Below, one piece after another: positions 1 through 7,409 of a stretch of DNA of 18,887 nt. The stretch is from DASQVO01 sp035640715 (GTDB lineage Bacteria; Actinomycetota; Actinomycetes; Streptosporangiales; Streptosporangiaceae). Made by a program: the position numbers and the translations under genes. The notes below the pieces were generated by a model. The model saw only the letters and a list, made by a program, of their open reading frames with translations. It searched no databases and had not been told where the DNA came from. How positions within the stretch are numbered: position 1 is the first letter of the stretch; every line of letters begins with the position of its first letter. The stretch spans positions 1-18,887 of the forward strand of contig DASQVO010000189.1 in NCBI GenBank assembly GCA_035640715.1. Direction: 5' to 3'.

Positions 1-559
1 CCCAGATACGCTGCTGGCCGCGCCTGGTGCGTACCCGGTGGGAGCCCGGGCGCCTGGTCTCGTTCCAGCCGTCTCGTTTCAGTGCCGCCAGTACGCGTGC
101 AATCCTGGCCATGCATAGCATCATAGAGCATTGCTCCGGCAGTCCCGCGTAAGAAACGTGGGTGCGGACAGAGCATTCTGATGCTTGCGGCGGCATCTAA
201 CGGACGGCACGACTTTCCAGGCGGGCAGGTTCTGTTTCAGGCGCAGGACCCTTGCTGTGCGGGCCAGCACGCCTGGGCCGCGGGTATTCCCGCCCGGCCG
301 CAAGCTCCCCGGCCGGCTCGGCGTGCGGACGCTCTGGGCTGTCTTTCCGAACCGGGAGTCCAGCCGCCGTGCCAGCCGCCGGTCATGTCGCTTCAGCGCG
401 ATTCCCCGGCCGCCTGAAGGCGGCAGTCCCCTCGCGAGGGCTCTGATGGACAGCACCAGGCCCGAGATGAGCATCCCCTCGCCGTTGCCCGCGTTGCCGC
501 CGAAGTAGCTCAAGGCTGGGACGTCCGGCATGACATTGGCGATGTGCGCAGGATGGCTC
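1..559. other. Region downstream of pstS copy 1; no convincing gene
   Basis: I see no gene I can defend here. A minus-strand open frame runs from an ATG at 531 to a stop at 121. Its first 30 or so codons are GC-rich at third positions and include a short hydrophobic stretch (GMLISGLVLSI). The rest is Arg/Pro-rich with poor codon bias, there is no ribosome binding site, and it contains two tight inverted repeats (409-424 and 429-440). It could be a remnant of a membrane-anchored tail or pure chance. Bases 1-120 hold no open frame of note and are cut by the window edge. Confidence 0.4.
409..440. repeat. Two adjacent GC-rich inverted repeats
   Basis: Bases 409-424 read GCCGCCTGAAGGCGGC, a 6-bp GC stem closed by a TGAA tetraloop. 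Bases 429-440 read CCCTCGCGAGGG, a perfect palindrome. They lie 120-150 bases past the stop of the minus-strand pstS gene and could end that transcript, but there is no T-run in either direction, so this is a guess. Confidence 0.35.
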
Positions 560-1681
560 TTAGCTGATCTTGGCGATCAGCGCGTCGGAGATCGAGACGA
601 CCGACGAGGGCAGCGGCTGGAAGTTGACCTTGGACAGGTAGCTTGAGCCGTTACCGGTGGTGATGGCCCAGTGCAGGAACGCCTTCAGCGTCCGCGACTT
701 GGTGGCGCTGGACTGCTGGGTGCTGACGATCCCGTACTCGTAGTTGACGATCGGGTACGCACCCGACGACGAGCTGTTGATCATCGAGATCGTGCCGCTG
801 GCGGGCGTCATGGACACGAAGCCGCTCGCCGCGGCGCTGATGCTCGCCGCGGTGGGAGACTCGTACTGGGCCGCCCCGTTCGCCAGTTCCGCCTGGCCGA
901 GGCCGGCGGCGTTGGTCTTGGATAGGTAGCTGATCCCGATGTAGGCGATGCAGCCCGGGTTGGCTTTGCAGCCGGTCACCATGCCGCTGTTGCCCTTCTC
1001 GCTCAGCTCGCTGGAGACGTTCGGCCAGGCCACGGTGGTGCCCATGCCGATCGAGCTCTTCCACTGCGGGACCTGGCTGGACAGATAGCTGGTGAACAGG
1101 AACGTGTCACCGGAGCTGTCCGAGCGCTTGAGCGGGATGATCTTCGTGCTGGGCAGCGACACACCCGGGTTGAGCGCCTTGATGGCCGCGTCGTTCCAGG
1201 TGGTGATCTTGCCGCCGTAGATGCCCGCCAGCACAGTGCCGTTCAGCTTCAGGTTCTTCACGCCCGGCAGGTTGTAGTTGATCTGCTGGGCGGAGGTCGC
1301 CAGCGGGATGTTCTCCAGGTTCGGGTTCTTGGCTACGTTCCCGCTGGAGAGGTAGGCGTCGGACGCGCCGATGTCCACCGTTCCCGAGGCCGCGTCCGAG
1401 ATGCCCGTGCCCGAGCCGGTCCCGGCCGTGCTGATCGTCACCTGTGAGTACTGGCTCTTATAGGCCGGGGTCCACTCATTGAACAGCGGGTACAGCAGGG
1501 TGCTGCCGGTCTCGGACAGCATGACCGGCGAGGAGGCGGGCGCCGAGGGAATGGCAGCCGCCGATGACGAGGATGACGCCGACGGGCTCGAACTGCCGCT
1601 GCCGCTGCACGCTGCCGCCGCCGCTACAGCGACGGGGACGATCGCCAGTGCAGCGAGCGGTGCGCGGAACCTTTTTGCCAC
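560..1681 (-). CDS. pstS: Phosphate-binding lipoprotein PstS, copy 1
   Basis: This is a periplasmic-type solute-binding protein (373 aa) for the high-affinity phosphate ABC transporter, expected to be lipid-anchored outside the cell membrane. A signal peptide ends in AAAC (Cys25), a weak lipobox because Ala rather than Leu is at -3. A Ser/Ala-rich linker follows to about residue 52. The phosphate-binding motifs are ETGSTLLYPLF (57-67), a GTGSG turn (87-91), ITTWNDAAIKALNPG (159-173) and RSDSSGDTF (186-194). Cys238 and Cys244 could form a disulfide; the second PstS lacks them. The start is a GTG with AAGGAG at 1691-1696, 9 bases upstream. It lies 153 bases downstream of the gntR-like gene on the same strand and has no pstC, pstA or pstB of its own, so it probably feeds the nearby transporter or serves as a sensor or reserve binding protein. 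Confidence 0.93.
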   Translation of the reverse strand: MAKRFRAPLAALAIVPVAVAAAAACSGSGSSSPSASSSSSAAAIPSAPASSPVMLSETGSTLLYPLFNEWTPAYKSQYSQVTISTAGTGSGTGISDAASGTVDIGASDAYLSSGNVAKNPNLENIPLATSAQQINYNLPGVKNLKLNGTVLAGIYGGKITTWNDAAIKALNPGVSLPSTKIIPLKRSDSSGDTFLFTSYLSSQVPQWKSSIGMGTTVAWPNVSSELSEKGNSGMVTGCKANPGCIAYIGISYLSKTNAAGLGQAELANGAAQYESPTAASISAAASGFVSMTPASGTISMINSSSSGAYPIVNYEYGIVSTQQSSATKSRTLKAFLHWAITTGNGSSYLSKVNFQPLPSSVVSISDALIAKIS

Positions 1682-1801
1682 CGCGGAATACTCCTTGCAA
1701 TTCGCACATAGGGGGTCGGTGCCGTGGCATGCGCTCCGCCGCTGTCACCGGCTCGGCTGGCATCGGCTTTAGGTTCGCAGGAATGCGCGGCGCGTGTCCA
1801 G

Positions 1802-1823
1802 AAAAGCCAGGCGGATCGCCGCC
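1802..1823 (-). terminator. Possible weak terminator after the gntR-like gene
   Basis: Read on the minus strand, GGCGG-CGAT-CCGCC forms a 5-bp stem (1810-1823) and is followed by TGGCTTTT. It begins 11 bases after the regulator's stop codon. The stem is short, and the downstream pstS has its own good ribosome binding site, so read-through into pstS remains likely. Confidence 0.3.
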
Positions 1824-1834
1824 GCGAGCGCCGG

Positions 1835-2737
1835 TCAGGTCTCCCGCGGCAGCGCCGTCTCGACCGATACCTTGAAAAGATCAGGCCGGAGCATCACCAC
1901 GGTCAGCGCCACCGGGGTGGATGAATCATCGAACCTCATGGTCACGGTGATCACGGGCTGGCCAGGGCCCAGGTGCAGCCCCCGCGCGACGGACGGCTGG
2001 GGCGGGCGCATCTCCACGTGCAGCGCCGCCGGCCGCCCCGCTGCCGCGACGATGTCCGCGCCGCCCAGGCTGTCCTGCTCGCTGGGCGGCGGCGCGGACA
2101 GGACGGCATCGAAGGCGGGAATCCAGTCGGTGTCCGCCGCCTGCGCCTCGCTCAGCGCGCCTGGGCGCTGCTGCGGGGCGGCCGGGGAGTGCGGCAGGTA
2201 GGCGGTGGAGATCGCGGCGGGGGTGCCCCCGGAGGTCCACAGGCAGCGGATGACCCGGACCTGCGTCCCGGGCGCCAGCCCGAGCGCCCAGCTGATGTCC
2301 TGCGGTGCGGGGCGCTGCGACACATGCCTGGCCCGGCAGCTGATGTCGCTGCCCATCGGGTCAAGGCTGGCGGCGAGCCCCGGAACGCCCTCGATCGGGA
2401 TCCGGTACTCGGCCGGGCTGGCCCGGTAGAGCTGCCCGTCTGGCAGCTTACGGAGCAGCGACCGCCGGGAAAGCTCCTCCACCGCCACGTCGATCTCGGC
2501 GATGCTTACGCTAAAGCGCCGCGCGAGCGCACTGCGCCTGGGCAGCTTCCACCCCGGCTCACGGTGGAGGAACGCCGCCGCCATGCGGTCGGCGAGAACC
2601 CCGGCGGCCGATTCGCGCGCGCCGGGAACCTCTCCGCCCTGCTCCGCCACGCTGCCATCCTGCTCCGCCACGCTGCCATCCGCGGCCGGGCCGTCTCCGG
2701 CCGCTATTCCCTCCATGCGTTCAAGCCCGGCCGTCAT
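1835..2737 (-). CDS. GntR-family transcriptional regulator with UTRA-like domain
   Basis: This is a predicted DNA-binding regulator of 300 aa. Residues about 45-108 look like a GntR winged helix: PGWKLPRRSALARRFSVSIAEIDVAVEELSRRSLL has the usual 'pG.kLPs...LA..f.VS...v..A...L...gll' pattern. The C-terminal half (about 120-295) resembles the ligand-binding UTRA fold of the HutC/FarR branch, with an APGTQVRVIRCLW strand and the closing TVVMLRPDLFKVSV. The first 40 residues are Gly/Ala/Glu-rich and contain a duplicated DGSVAEQ. The start is uncertain: neither the ATG at 2737 nor the one at 2716 has a clear ribosome binding site. It sits upstream of pstS copy 1 and divergent from the pst operon. 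The family precedent is PhnF of Mycobacterium smegmatis, a GntR/UTRA repressor tied to phosphate or phosphonate uptake. The ligand and targets here are unknown. Confidence 0.75.
   Translation of the reverse strand: MTAGLERMEGIAAGDGPAADGSVAEQDGSVAEQGGEVPGARESAAGVLADRMAAAFLHREPGWKLPRRSALARRFSVSIAEIDVAVEELSRRSLLRKLPDGQLYRASPAEYRIPIEGVPGLAASLDPMGSDISCRARHVSQRPAPQDISWALGLAPGTQVRVIRCLWTSGGTPAAISTAYLPHSPAAPQQRPGALSEAQAADTDWIPAFDAVLSAPPPSEQDSLGGADIVAAAGRPAALHVEMRPPQPSVARGLHLGPGQPVITVTMRFDDSSTPVALTVVMLRPDLFKVSVETALPRET
2639..2680. repeat. Perfect 21-bp tandem repeat (2 copies) inside the gntR-like gene
   Basis: Bases 2639-2659 and 2660-2680 are identical (CTGCTCCGCCACGCTGCCAT plus C). In the gene they encode two copies of DGSVAEQ in the N-terminal extension ahead of the winged helix. 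Exact identity suggests a recent in-frame slippage duplication. Confidence 0.9.
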
Positions 2738-2979
2738 TCCGTATTACGCCGGGAGAACACCACGGCCAGCCGACCGGGCAGGATGAGCAACAAGCTTCTG
2801 TCCCGCGCAGCGGTGCCCAGCCCATGACTTAGCGTCAGGTCCACGATGCTCTCACCGACCCGCCCGGCTCGCCATACCTATGTGCCGGCCCGCACACCTG
2901 TTCGGCATCCAACGACAACTTGCCCTCACGCTTGATCGACTAATGTAGGTAAGTCCCTACCCACCCACGCCCATTGATA

Positions 2980-2994
2980 TTTACCTCAGGTAAA
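2980..2994. promoter_or_regulatory. Perfect 7-1-7 palindrome, candidate operator
   Basis: TTTACCT-C-AGGTAAA is a perfect inverted repeat in an AT-richer stretch between the divergent gntR-like gene and the pst operon. On the minus strand it lies within a plausible promoter spacer (TTCAAC, about 16 bases, then TAAATA). Its length and symmetry suit a dimeric repressor such as the neighbouring GntR-family protein. However, the usual GT-N-AC core of HutC-type operators is not evident, so the partner is inferred only from position. Confidence 0.45.
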
Positions 2995-3341
2995 CGGACG
3001 TTGAATGAGAAAAGAATGACCGGCGTCCTTCTTGATGTCATGTGGGTGAACAAAGAAAAGGCAAGGACGTACCGGGACCAACCGGTCCACACCATGAGGT
3101 TATCTTTGAGGCGGCGCCCGGCAGCTCAGCAGAGTACCTGACGTGCAGCGGCTGCAGAAGCAGCGGTTGCGCCACCGACGGCCAGCCGTCCTGACCAGGA
3201 GATCTTCGTCACAATTGCAGCATCACCTGGCTCGCGCGCGCCCCTTCGCCGCGTGAACTAAAGCCCCGAAGACACCACAAGTTAACTTTCCGGACGCCGC
3301 CTGTCCATTTTTTGTTTACGCATAAGTACCGTCAGCACCCA

Positions 3342-3381
3342 AGACTATGTTCGGACCCCACAGACTATGTTCGGACACCAC
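3342..3381 (+). promoter_or_regulatory. Tandem 20-bp direct repeats, candidate Pho-type activator site
   Basis: AGACTATGTTCGGAC occurs at 3342-3356 and 3362-3376. Including the linker CCCAC/ACCAC the two 20-base units match at 19 of 20 positions. The period of about two helical turns puts both on one DNA face. The second copy ends 9 bases before the TATAAG -10-like hexamer and occupies the -35 position. PhoB/PhoP-class activators use this geometry, although the sequence is not the standard GTTCACC PHO box. Confidence 0.6.
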
Positions 3382-3385
3382 GGCT

Positions 3386-3391
3386 TATAAG
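3386..3391 (+). promoter_or_regulatory. Probable -10 element of the pst operon
   Basis: TATAAG lies 60 bases before the pstS start, directly downstream of the direct repeats. No good -35 hexamer exists 17 bases upstream (GACTAT), which fits an activator-dependent promoter. Confidence 0.45.
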
Positions 3392-3450
3392 CTGATCGTC
3401 CGTGCCGCTCGTCGCGGTCCGGGAACAATAACCCCCAAGGAGAAATCCAT

Positions 3451-4536
3451 ATGCAACTTCGAGGCAGAAAGCAGGTCACGGCGATGGGTGGCGCTGCCGT
3501 GGCGATGGCTTTGTCCCTCGCCGCATGCTCCTCGTCGAGCCCCTCCCCATCCGCCTCCCCGAGCAGTTCATCGTCGAGCGGTTCCCTCAGCGGCACGCTG
3601 AACGGGAGCGGATCGACGTTCCAGCTCACCTTCCAGCAGGCTGCCATCTCAAGCTTTAAGTCAGCCGACCCCGGCGTCACCGTCAACTACGGCGGCGGCG
3701 GCTCGGGCAAAGGGCGGACGGACCTGGCCGGGGGGACAGTCAACTTCGCCGGCTCTGACTCGCCCATCCCGAGCAAAGAGCAGGCGAACTTCAAGGGCAA
3801 GACGGTGCTGTACTTCCCGGTCGTGATCGGCCCGATCTCGATGGCGTACAACCTGCCGGGCGTCAGCAACCTCAAGCTGGACGCGACGGTCATCGCGAAC
3901 ATCTTCCAGGGCAAGATCAAGTCCTGGAACGACCCGTCGATCAAGGCGCTCAACCCCGGCGTCACCCTGCCCAGCACCGCGATCACCATCGCCGTTCGCT
4001 CGGACTCCTCCGGCACCACGCAGAACTTCTCGCAGTTCCTGGTGGAGGCCGCGGGGAGCGCGTGGACGCTCGGGACCAGCTCGACCATCAAGTGGCCCTC
4101 AACAGCCCGCGCCGCCAGCGGCAACGGCGGAGTGGCGCAGGTCGTCAAGTCCACCCCGGGCGCCATCGGGTACGTGGACTACTCCACCGCTAAGGCCACC
4201 GGGCTGGTCTCTGCCTCAGTCAAGAACAAGGACGGCTCCTACGTCGCGCCCTCTCCGACATCGGCCTCCGCGGCCGCGGCGGGAGTCACGCCGAAGTCCG
4301 ACCTGACGTTCAGCGCGATCTGGGCGTCCGGCGCCAGCGCGTACCCGATCACCTACCAGTCGTGGGACCTGGTCTACGCGAAGCAGCCGAACGCGAACAC
4401 CGCCAAGCTGCTCCAGGCCTACATCGGCTATCTGATCGGGTCCGGCCAGCAGCTGCTCCCCTCGCTGGACTACGCGTCGCTGCCATCCAACATCGACTCG
4501 CTGGCCAAGGCGCAGCTCAGCAAGATCACGTCCTAA
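3451..4536 (+). CDS. pstS: Phosphate-binding lipoprotein PstS, copy 2 (operon copy)
   Basis: This is the substrate-binding lipoprotein (361 aa) of the PstSCAB phosphate importer. The signal peptide ends in a classic lipobox LAAC with Cys26, followed by a Ser/Pro linker to about residue 48. Binding-site motifs are NGSGSTF (51-57), the Gly-rich loop GGGGSGKGRTD (81-91), FAGSDSP (99-105), KSWNDPSIKALNPG (157-170) and RSDSSGTT (183-190). AAGGAG at 3437-3442 sits 8 bases before the ATG and fixes the start. It shares YNLPGV.NLKL and the WND..IKALNPGV.LPST block with the other PstS in this window, so the two are paralogues, but the N-terminal ligand loop differs. As first gene of pstSCAB, it should be induced by phosphate starvation through the repeats upstream. 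Confidence 0.96.
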   Translation: MQLRGRKQVTAMGGAAVAMALSLAACSSSSPSPSASPSSSSSSGSLSGTLNGSGSTFQLTFQQAAISSFKSADPGVTVNYGGGGSGKGRTDLAGGTVNFAGSDSPIPSKEQANFKGKTVLYFPVVIGPISMAYNLPGVSNLKLDATVIANIFQGKIKSWNDPSIKALNPGVTLPSTAITIAVRSDSSGTTQNFSQFLVEAAGSAWTLGTSSTIKWPSTARAASGNGGVAQVVKSTPGAIGYVDYSTAKATGLVSASVKNKDGSYVAPSPTSASAAAAGVTPKSDLTFSAIWASGASAYPITYQSWDLVYAKQPNANTAKLLQAYIGYLIGSGQQLLPSLDYASLPSNIDSLAKAQLSKITS

Positions 4537-4550
4537 GCGAGGGCTCAGCG

Positions 4551-4583
4551 ATGCAATCAGCTCAGACGGACTCGCTGTCGTGA
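4551..4583 (+). CDS. Possible 10-residue coupling ORF overlapping the pstC start
   Basis: The reading frame is MQSAQTDSLS, from ATG 4551 to TGA 4583, preceded by CGAGGG at 4538-4543 with a 7-base spacer. Its stop overlaps the GTG start of pstC as GTGA. The pstC GTG lacks a good ribosome binding site of its own, so ribosomes ending this mini-ORF could re-initiate on pstC. This rests only on sequence layout and may be chance. Confidence 0.35.
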   Translation: MQSAQTDSLS

Positions 4584-5611
4584 GCACGGTGACGCAGGCG
4601 GATCCGGCCAAGGCGGCCGGATCCGCCAGTCCGCTGTCTCAGCGGCGGCCGCTCGGCGACCGTGGCTTCCAGATCCTTGCGCTCGCCTCCGGCCTGCTGG
4701 TGCTGGTCATCCTGGTTCTGATCGCCGTTACGACCACCCAGCAGTCCACGTCATGGTTCACCACCGCGGGCTTCAAGGGGATCTTCTCCACCAACTGGAA
4801 CCCCCCCAACCAGTTCGGCGCGCTGCCCTTCGTCTACGGCACGGTGATCACATCGGTGATCGCGATCGTGATCGCCGTCCCGGTCAGCGTGTCCATCGCG
4901 CTGCTTCTGACTGAAGTGGTACCGCGCCGCTGGGCACAGCCCATCGTGTACGTGATCGACCTGCTGGCGGTGGTCCCGTCGGTGGTCTGGGGCCTATGGG
5001 GGATCCTGGTGTTCGTGCCGTGGGTCCAGAGAATTTACAGCTCGATCGGGTCGGGCGTCAACGGCATCCCGGTGCTGGGGTCTTTGTTCGGACCGCCCAC
5101 CAGCGGCGCCTCGTTCTTCACCGCCGGCATCATCCTGGCCATCATGATCACGCCGATCGTGACCTCGCTGTCGCGTGAAGTCATCGCGACCGTGCCGACG
5201 ATTGACAGGGAAGGCGCGTACGCGCTGGGCGCCACGCGATGGGAGATGATCCGCGGCGCTGTCTGGCCGCACAGCCAGAATGGCGTCGTCGGGGCGGTGC
5301 TGCTGGGCCTGGGCCGGGCGATGGGCGAGACGATCGCGGCGGCGCTCGTAATCGGCTCGTCGGCCACGGTCACGTCACGCCTGTTCTCTACCGGCTACTC
5401 CATGCCCGCCGTCATCGCGAACCAGTTCGGCGAGGCCTCCGGCGAATTCCGCGCCGCGCTGATCGGGCTCGGCGTGCTCCTGTTCGTGATCACGATCGTC
5501 ATCAACCTAGCCGCCCGCGGGATCGTGGAACGCTCCACCCGGCGCATGAGGGGTGCCGCTGTGTCGGGAGAGCTTCCGGCCGCTGTCGTGGTCGGGGGTG
5601 GTCCGAACTGA
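4580..5611 (+). CDS. pstC: Phosphate ABC transporter permease PstC
   Basis: One of two membrane subunits of the phosphate importer (343 aa). An N-terminal cytoplasmic tail of about 28 residues is followed by six predicted membrane segments (near 32-52, 84-112, 121-149, 178-198, 235-258 and 290-312). The cytoplasmic EAA loop that contacts PstB is EGAYALGATRWEM (211-223). The start is a GTG lying 43 bases after the pstS stop; only a weak GACGGA precedes it, and it overlaps a possible mini-ORF. The stop TGA shares its A with the ATG of pstA (TGATG), a sign of translational coupling. Length and motifs are normal for the family. Confidence 0.95.
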   Translation: MSTVTQADPAKAAGSASPLSQRRPLGDRGFQILALASGLLVLVILVLIAVTTTQQSTSWFTTAGFKGIFSTNWNPPNQFGALPFVYGTVITSVIAIVIAVPVSVSIALLLTEVVPRRWAQPIVYVIDLLAVVPSVVWGLWGILVFVPWVQRIYSSIGSGVNGIPVLGSLFGPPTSGASFFTAGIILAIMITPIVTSLSREVIATVPTIDREGAYALGATRWEMIRGAVWPHSQNGVVGAVLLGLGRAMGETIAAALVIGSSATVTSRLFSTGYSMPAVIANQFGEASGEFRAALIGLGVLLFVITIVINLAARGIVERSTRRMRGAAVSGELPAAVVVGGGPN

Positions 5612-6504
5612 TGGCCGTCGCTACCGAACAGCCAGCGGTCGACCTGCGCGAGCCGGCCGGATGGCGGCGCACGAAGAACCGCGTCGCGACCTTTGTCATG
5701 TGGCTCGCGTTCGTGGTCACGCTGGTTCCGCTGGGCTTCGTCGCGTACACGGTGATCTCCAAGGGCGCGTCGGCCATCACCTGGTCCTTCCTGACCAAGG
5801 GACCGATCCCGCCGAACGTGCTGCCGGTGACCATCGGCGGGATGGGGCCGGCGGTCATCGGCACGCTCGAGATCACCGGCTTCGCCGCGCTCATGGCCGT
5901 GCCGCTCGGCGTGCTGGGCGCTGTCTACATCAACGAGTACGGCGGTAACCGGGCGCTGGCCAGGGTCATAGGCTTCATGGCCGACGTCATGACCGGCGTA
6001 CCGTCGATCGTGATGGGGTTGTTCATATTCTCGATCTGGGTACTCCACTTCGGGTACTCGGGGCTGGCCGGCGCCTTCGCATTGGGCTGCCTGATGCTGC
6101 CGGTCGTGATCCGCTCCTCCTACGAGATGCTGCGGCTGGTACCCGACAACCTGCGTGAGGCGAGCTATGCCCTCGGCGCCACCAAGGCCCGTGTGACGCT
6201 GACCGTGGTGCTGCCCGCGGCGGTCGGCGGCATCGTCAGCGGCGCGCTGCTCGCCATCGCCCGGGCCGCTGGTGAGACGGCGCCGCTGCTGTTCACCATC
6301 CTCACGGTGGAGTCCACGAACACGAACCTGTTCAGCGGCGCCAACACTGCCCTGTCCACGCAGATCTTCGCCAACGCGTCACAGCCCTTCCTCGGCGCGC
6401 AGGCCCGCGCGTGGGGTTCCGCGCTCACGCTCATCGCCATCGCCTTCATCGTGATGATCGTCGCCCGCGTCGTCACCGCACTGTTCACCAGATACTCGCG
6501 CTAG
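5611..6504 (+). CDS. pstA: Phosphate ABC transporter permease PstA
   Basis: Second membrane subunit of the phosphate importer (297 aa), pairing with PstC. Six predicted membrane segments follow a 25-residue tail (first near 26-48, last near 268-290). The EAA coupling loop is EASYALGATKARV (183-195), and the family-typical TGVPSIVMGLF lies at 128-138. The ATG overlaps the pstC stop by one base (TGATG). The open frame runs a further 124 codons upstream inside pstC, but that part is an out-of-frame shadow of pstC. The tight packing indicates one polycistronic transcript with pstS, pstC and pstB. Confidence 0.95.
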   Translation: MAVATEQPAVDLREPAGWRRTKNRVATFVMWLAFVVTLVPLGFVAYTVISKGASAITWSFLTKGPIPPNVLPVTIGGMGPAVIGTLEITGFAALMAVPLGVLGAVYINEYGGNRALARVIGFMADVMTGVPSIVMGLFIFSIWVLHFGYSGLAGAFALGCLMLPVVIRSSYEMLRLVPDNLREASYALGATKARVTLTVVLPAAVGGIVSGALLAIARAAGETAPLLFTILTVESTNTNLFSGANTALSTQIFANASQPFLGAQARAWGSALTLIAIAFIVMIVARVVTALFTRYSR

Positions 6505-6512
6505 GGAATCCG

Positions 6513-7379
6513 ATGGAACAGCCTGACCAGAAACTTAAGCCCCAGCTGCCCGAGCCAACGGCAACGGCCACGGAGCAGGCAGAGCCGGCGCCTGGTACAC
6601 CCATCTTCGATGTGAAGAACGTCTCCATCTACTACGGCTCCTTCCGGGCTGTCACGGACGTCTCGCTGACCATTTACGAGAACGAGATCACGGCCTTCAT
6701 CGGCTCGTCCGGTAGCGGCAAGACGACGGTGCTGCGGGCATTCAACCGCATGAACGACCTCGTGCCGGGGGCCCGCGTGGAAGGCGAGATGTCCTATCGC
6801 GGGGCGTCGCTGTACGGCAGTGGTGTCTCCCCCATTGCTGTACGCCGGCGCATCGGCATGGTTTTCCAGAAGCCGAACCCGTTCCCGAAATCGATCTACG
6901 ACAACGTCGCCTACGGGCCGCGTATCAACGGCGAGCGCAGCAAGCGCAAGCTGGACGAGATCGTCGAGCGCTCGCTGCGCCGGGCCGCGCTGTGGGACGA
7001 GGTCAAGAACCGCCTGCGCTCGTCCGGCCTGGCCTTGTCCGGCGGCCAGGCACAGCGGCTGTGCATCGCCCGGACGATCGCCGTTGAGCCGGACGTTGTC
7101 CTCATGGACGAGCCCGCCTCGGCCCTCGACCCGATCGCGACGAGCGCCGTTGAGGACCTGATGCGCGAGCTTAAGCAGCGGTACACGATCATCATCGTCA
7201 CGCACAACATGCAGCAGGCCACGCGGGTCAGCGACCGCACCGCCTTCTTCTCCGTGCTGACGGACAGCAAGAGCGATACCCGCACGGGCGTGCTGGTCGA
7301 ATACGGCCCCACGAGGCAGATCTTCGAAGATCCCCGTGACCCCCGCACCCAGGCTTACGTCACCGGCCGGATAGGGTGA
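6513..7379 (+). CDS. pstB: Phosphate ABC transporter ATPase PstB
   Basis: Cytoplasmic ATPase that drives phosphate import (288 aa). Motifs in order: Walker A GSSGSGKT (64-71), Q-loop QKPNPFP (119-125; this PNPFP run is typical of PstB), ABC signature LSGGQAQRLCIAR (175-187), Walker B VVLMDEP (195-201) and H-loop His231. The first 28 residues are a Pro/Glu/Thr-rich extension not needed for the fold. The start at 6513 is preferred over an in-frame ATG inside pstA because AGGGA at 6503-6507 precedes it by 5 bases and overlaps the pstA stop. The gap to pstA is only 8 bases. It is convergent with phoU, leaving 18 bases between the two stops. Confidence 0.96.
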   Translation: MEQPDQKLKPQLPEPTATATEQAEPAPGTPIFDVKNVSIYYGSFRAVTDVSLTIYENEITAFIGSSGSGKTTVLRAFNRMNDLVPGARVEGEMSYRGASLYGSGVSPIAVRRRIGMVFQKPNPFPKSIYDNVAYGPRINGERSKRKLDEIVERSLRRAALWDEVKNRLRSSGLALSGGQAQRLCIARTIAVEPDVVLMDEPASALDPIATSAVEDLMRELKQRYTIIIVTHNMQQATRVSDRTAFFSVLTDSKSDTRTGVLVEYGPTRQIFEDPRDPRTQAYVTGRIG

Positions 7380-7409
7380 GCCGGGCAGAGAATCCCGTTA
7401 GGACCCGGC
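7380..7409. terminator. Weak inverted repeat between convergent pstB and phoU
   Basis: GCCGGG (7380-7385) and CCCGGC (7404-7409) could pair across an 18-base loop right after the pstB stop, reaching into the last codons of phoU. There is no T-run and the loop is long, so termination here is only possible. Confidence 0.2.

Larger units (their letters stand above)
2738..3450. other. 713-base divergent control region between gntR-like gene and pst operon
   Basis: No credible coding frame is present. Base composition is clearly less GC-rich than the flanking genes, especially 2930-3110 and 3290-3450, as expected for promoters. It holds a palindrome at 2980-2994, two 20-base direct repeats at 3342-3381, a -10-like TATAAG at 3386-3391 and a good ribosome binding site at 3437-3442. 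A third copy of the TGTTCGG core lies at 2899-2905. Isolated GGTGAAC (3045-3051) and GTGAAC (3253-3258) match half of the reverse complement of the GTTCACC unit used by Streptomyces PhoP, but neither is paired. Confidence 0.7.

Noticed and set aside
121..531. 136-codon minus-strand open frame downstream of pstS copy 1
   Set aside because: No ribosome binding site, poor codon bias after the first 30 codons, Arg/Pro-rich product typical of chance frames in high-GC DNA, and two tight hairpins inside it.
3045..3051. GGTGAAC as a PHO box
   Set aside because: A single half-unit without a second copy 11 bases away; such 7-mers occur by chance in this length of sequence.
5239..5610. In-frame upstream extension of pstA by 124 codons
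   Set aside because: It lies wholly within pstC in another frame; the product is Arg/Gly-rich and unlike any permease, while the ATG at 5611 gives a normal PstA.
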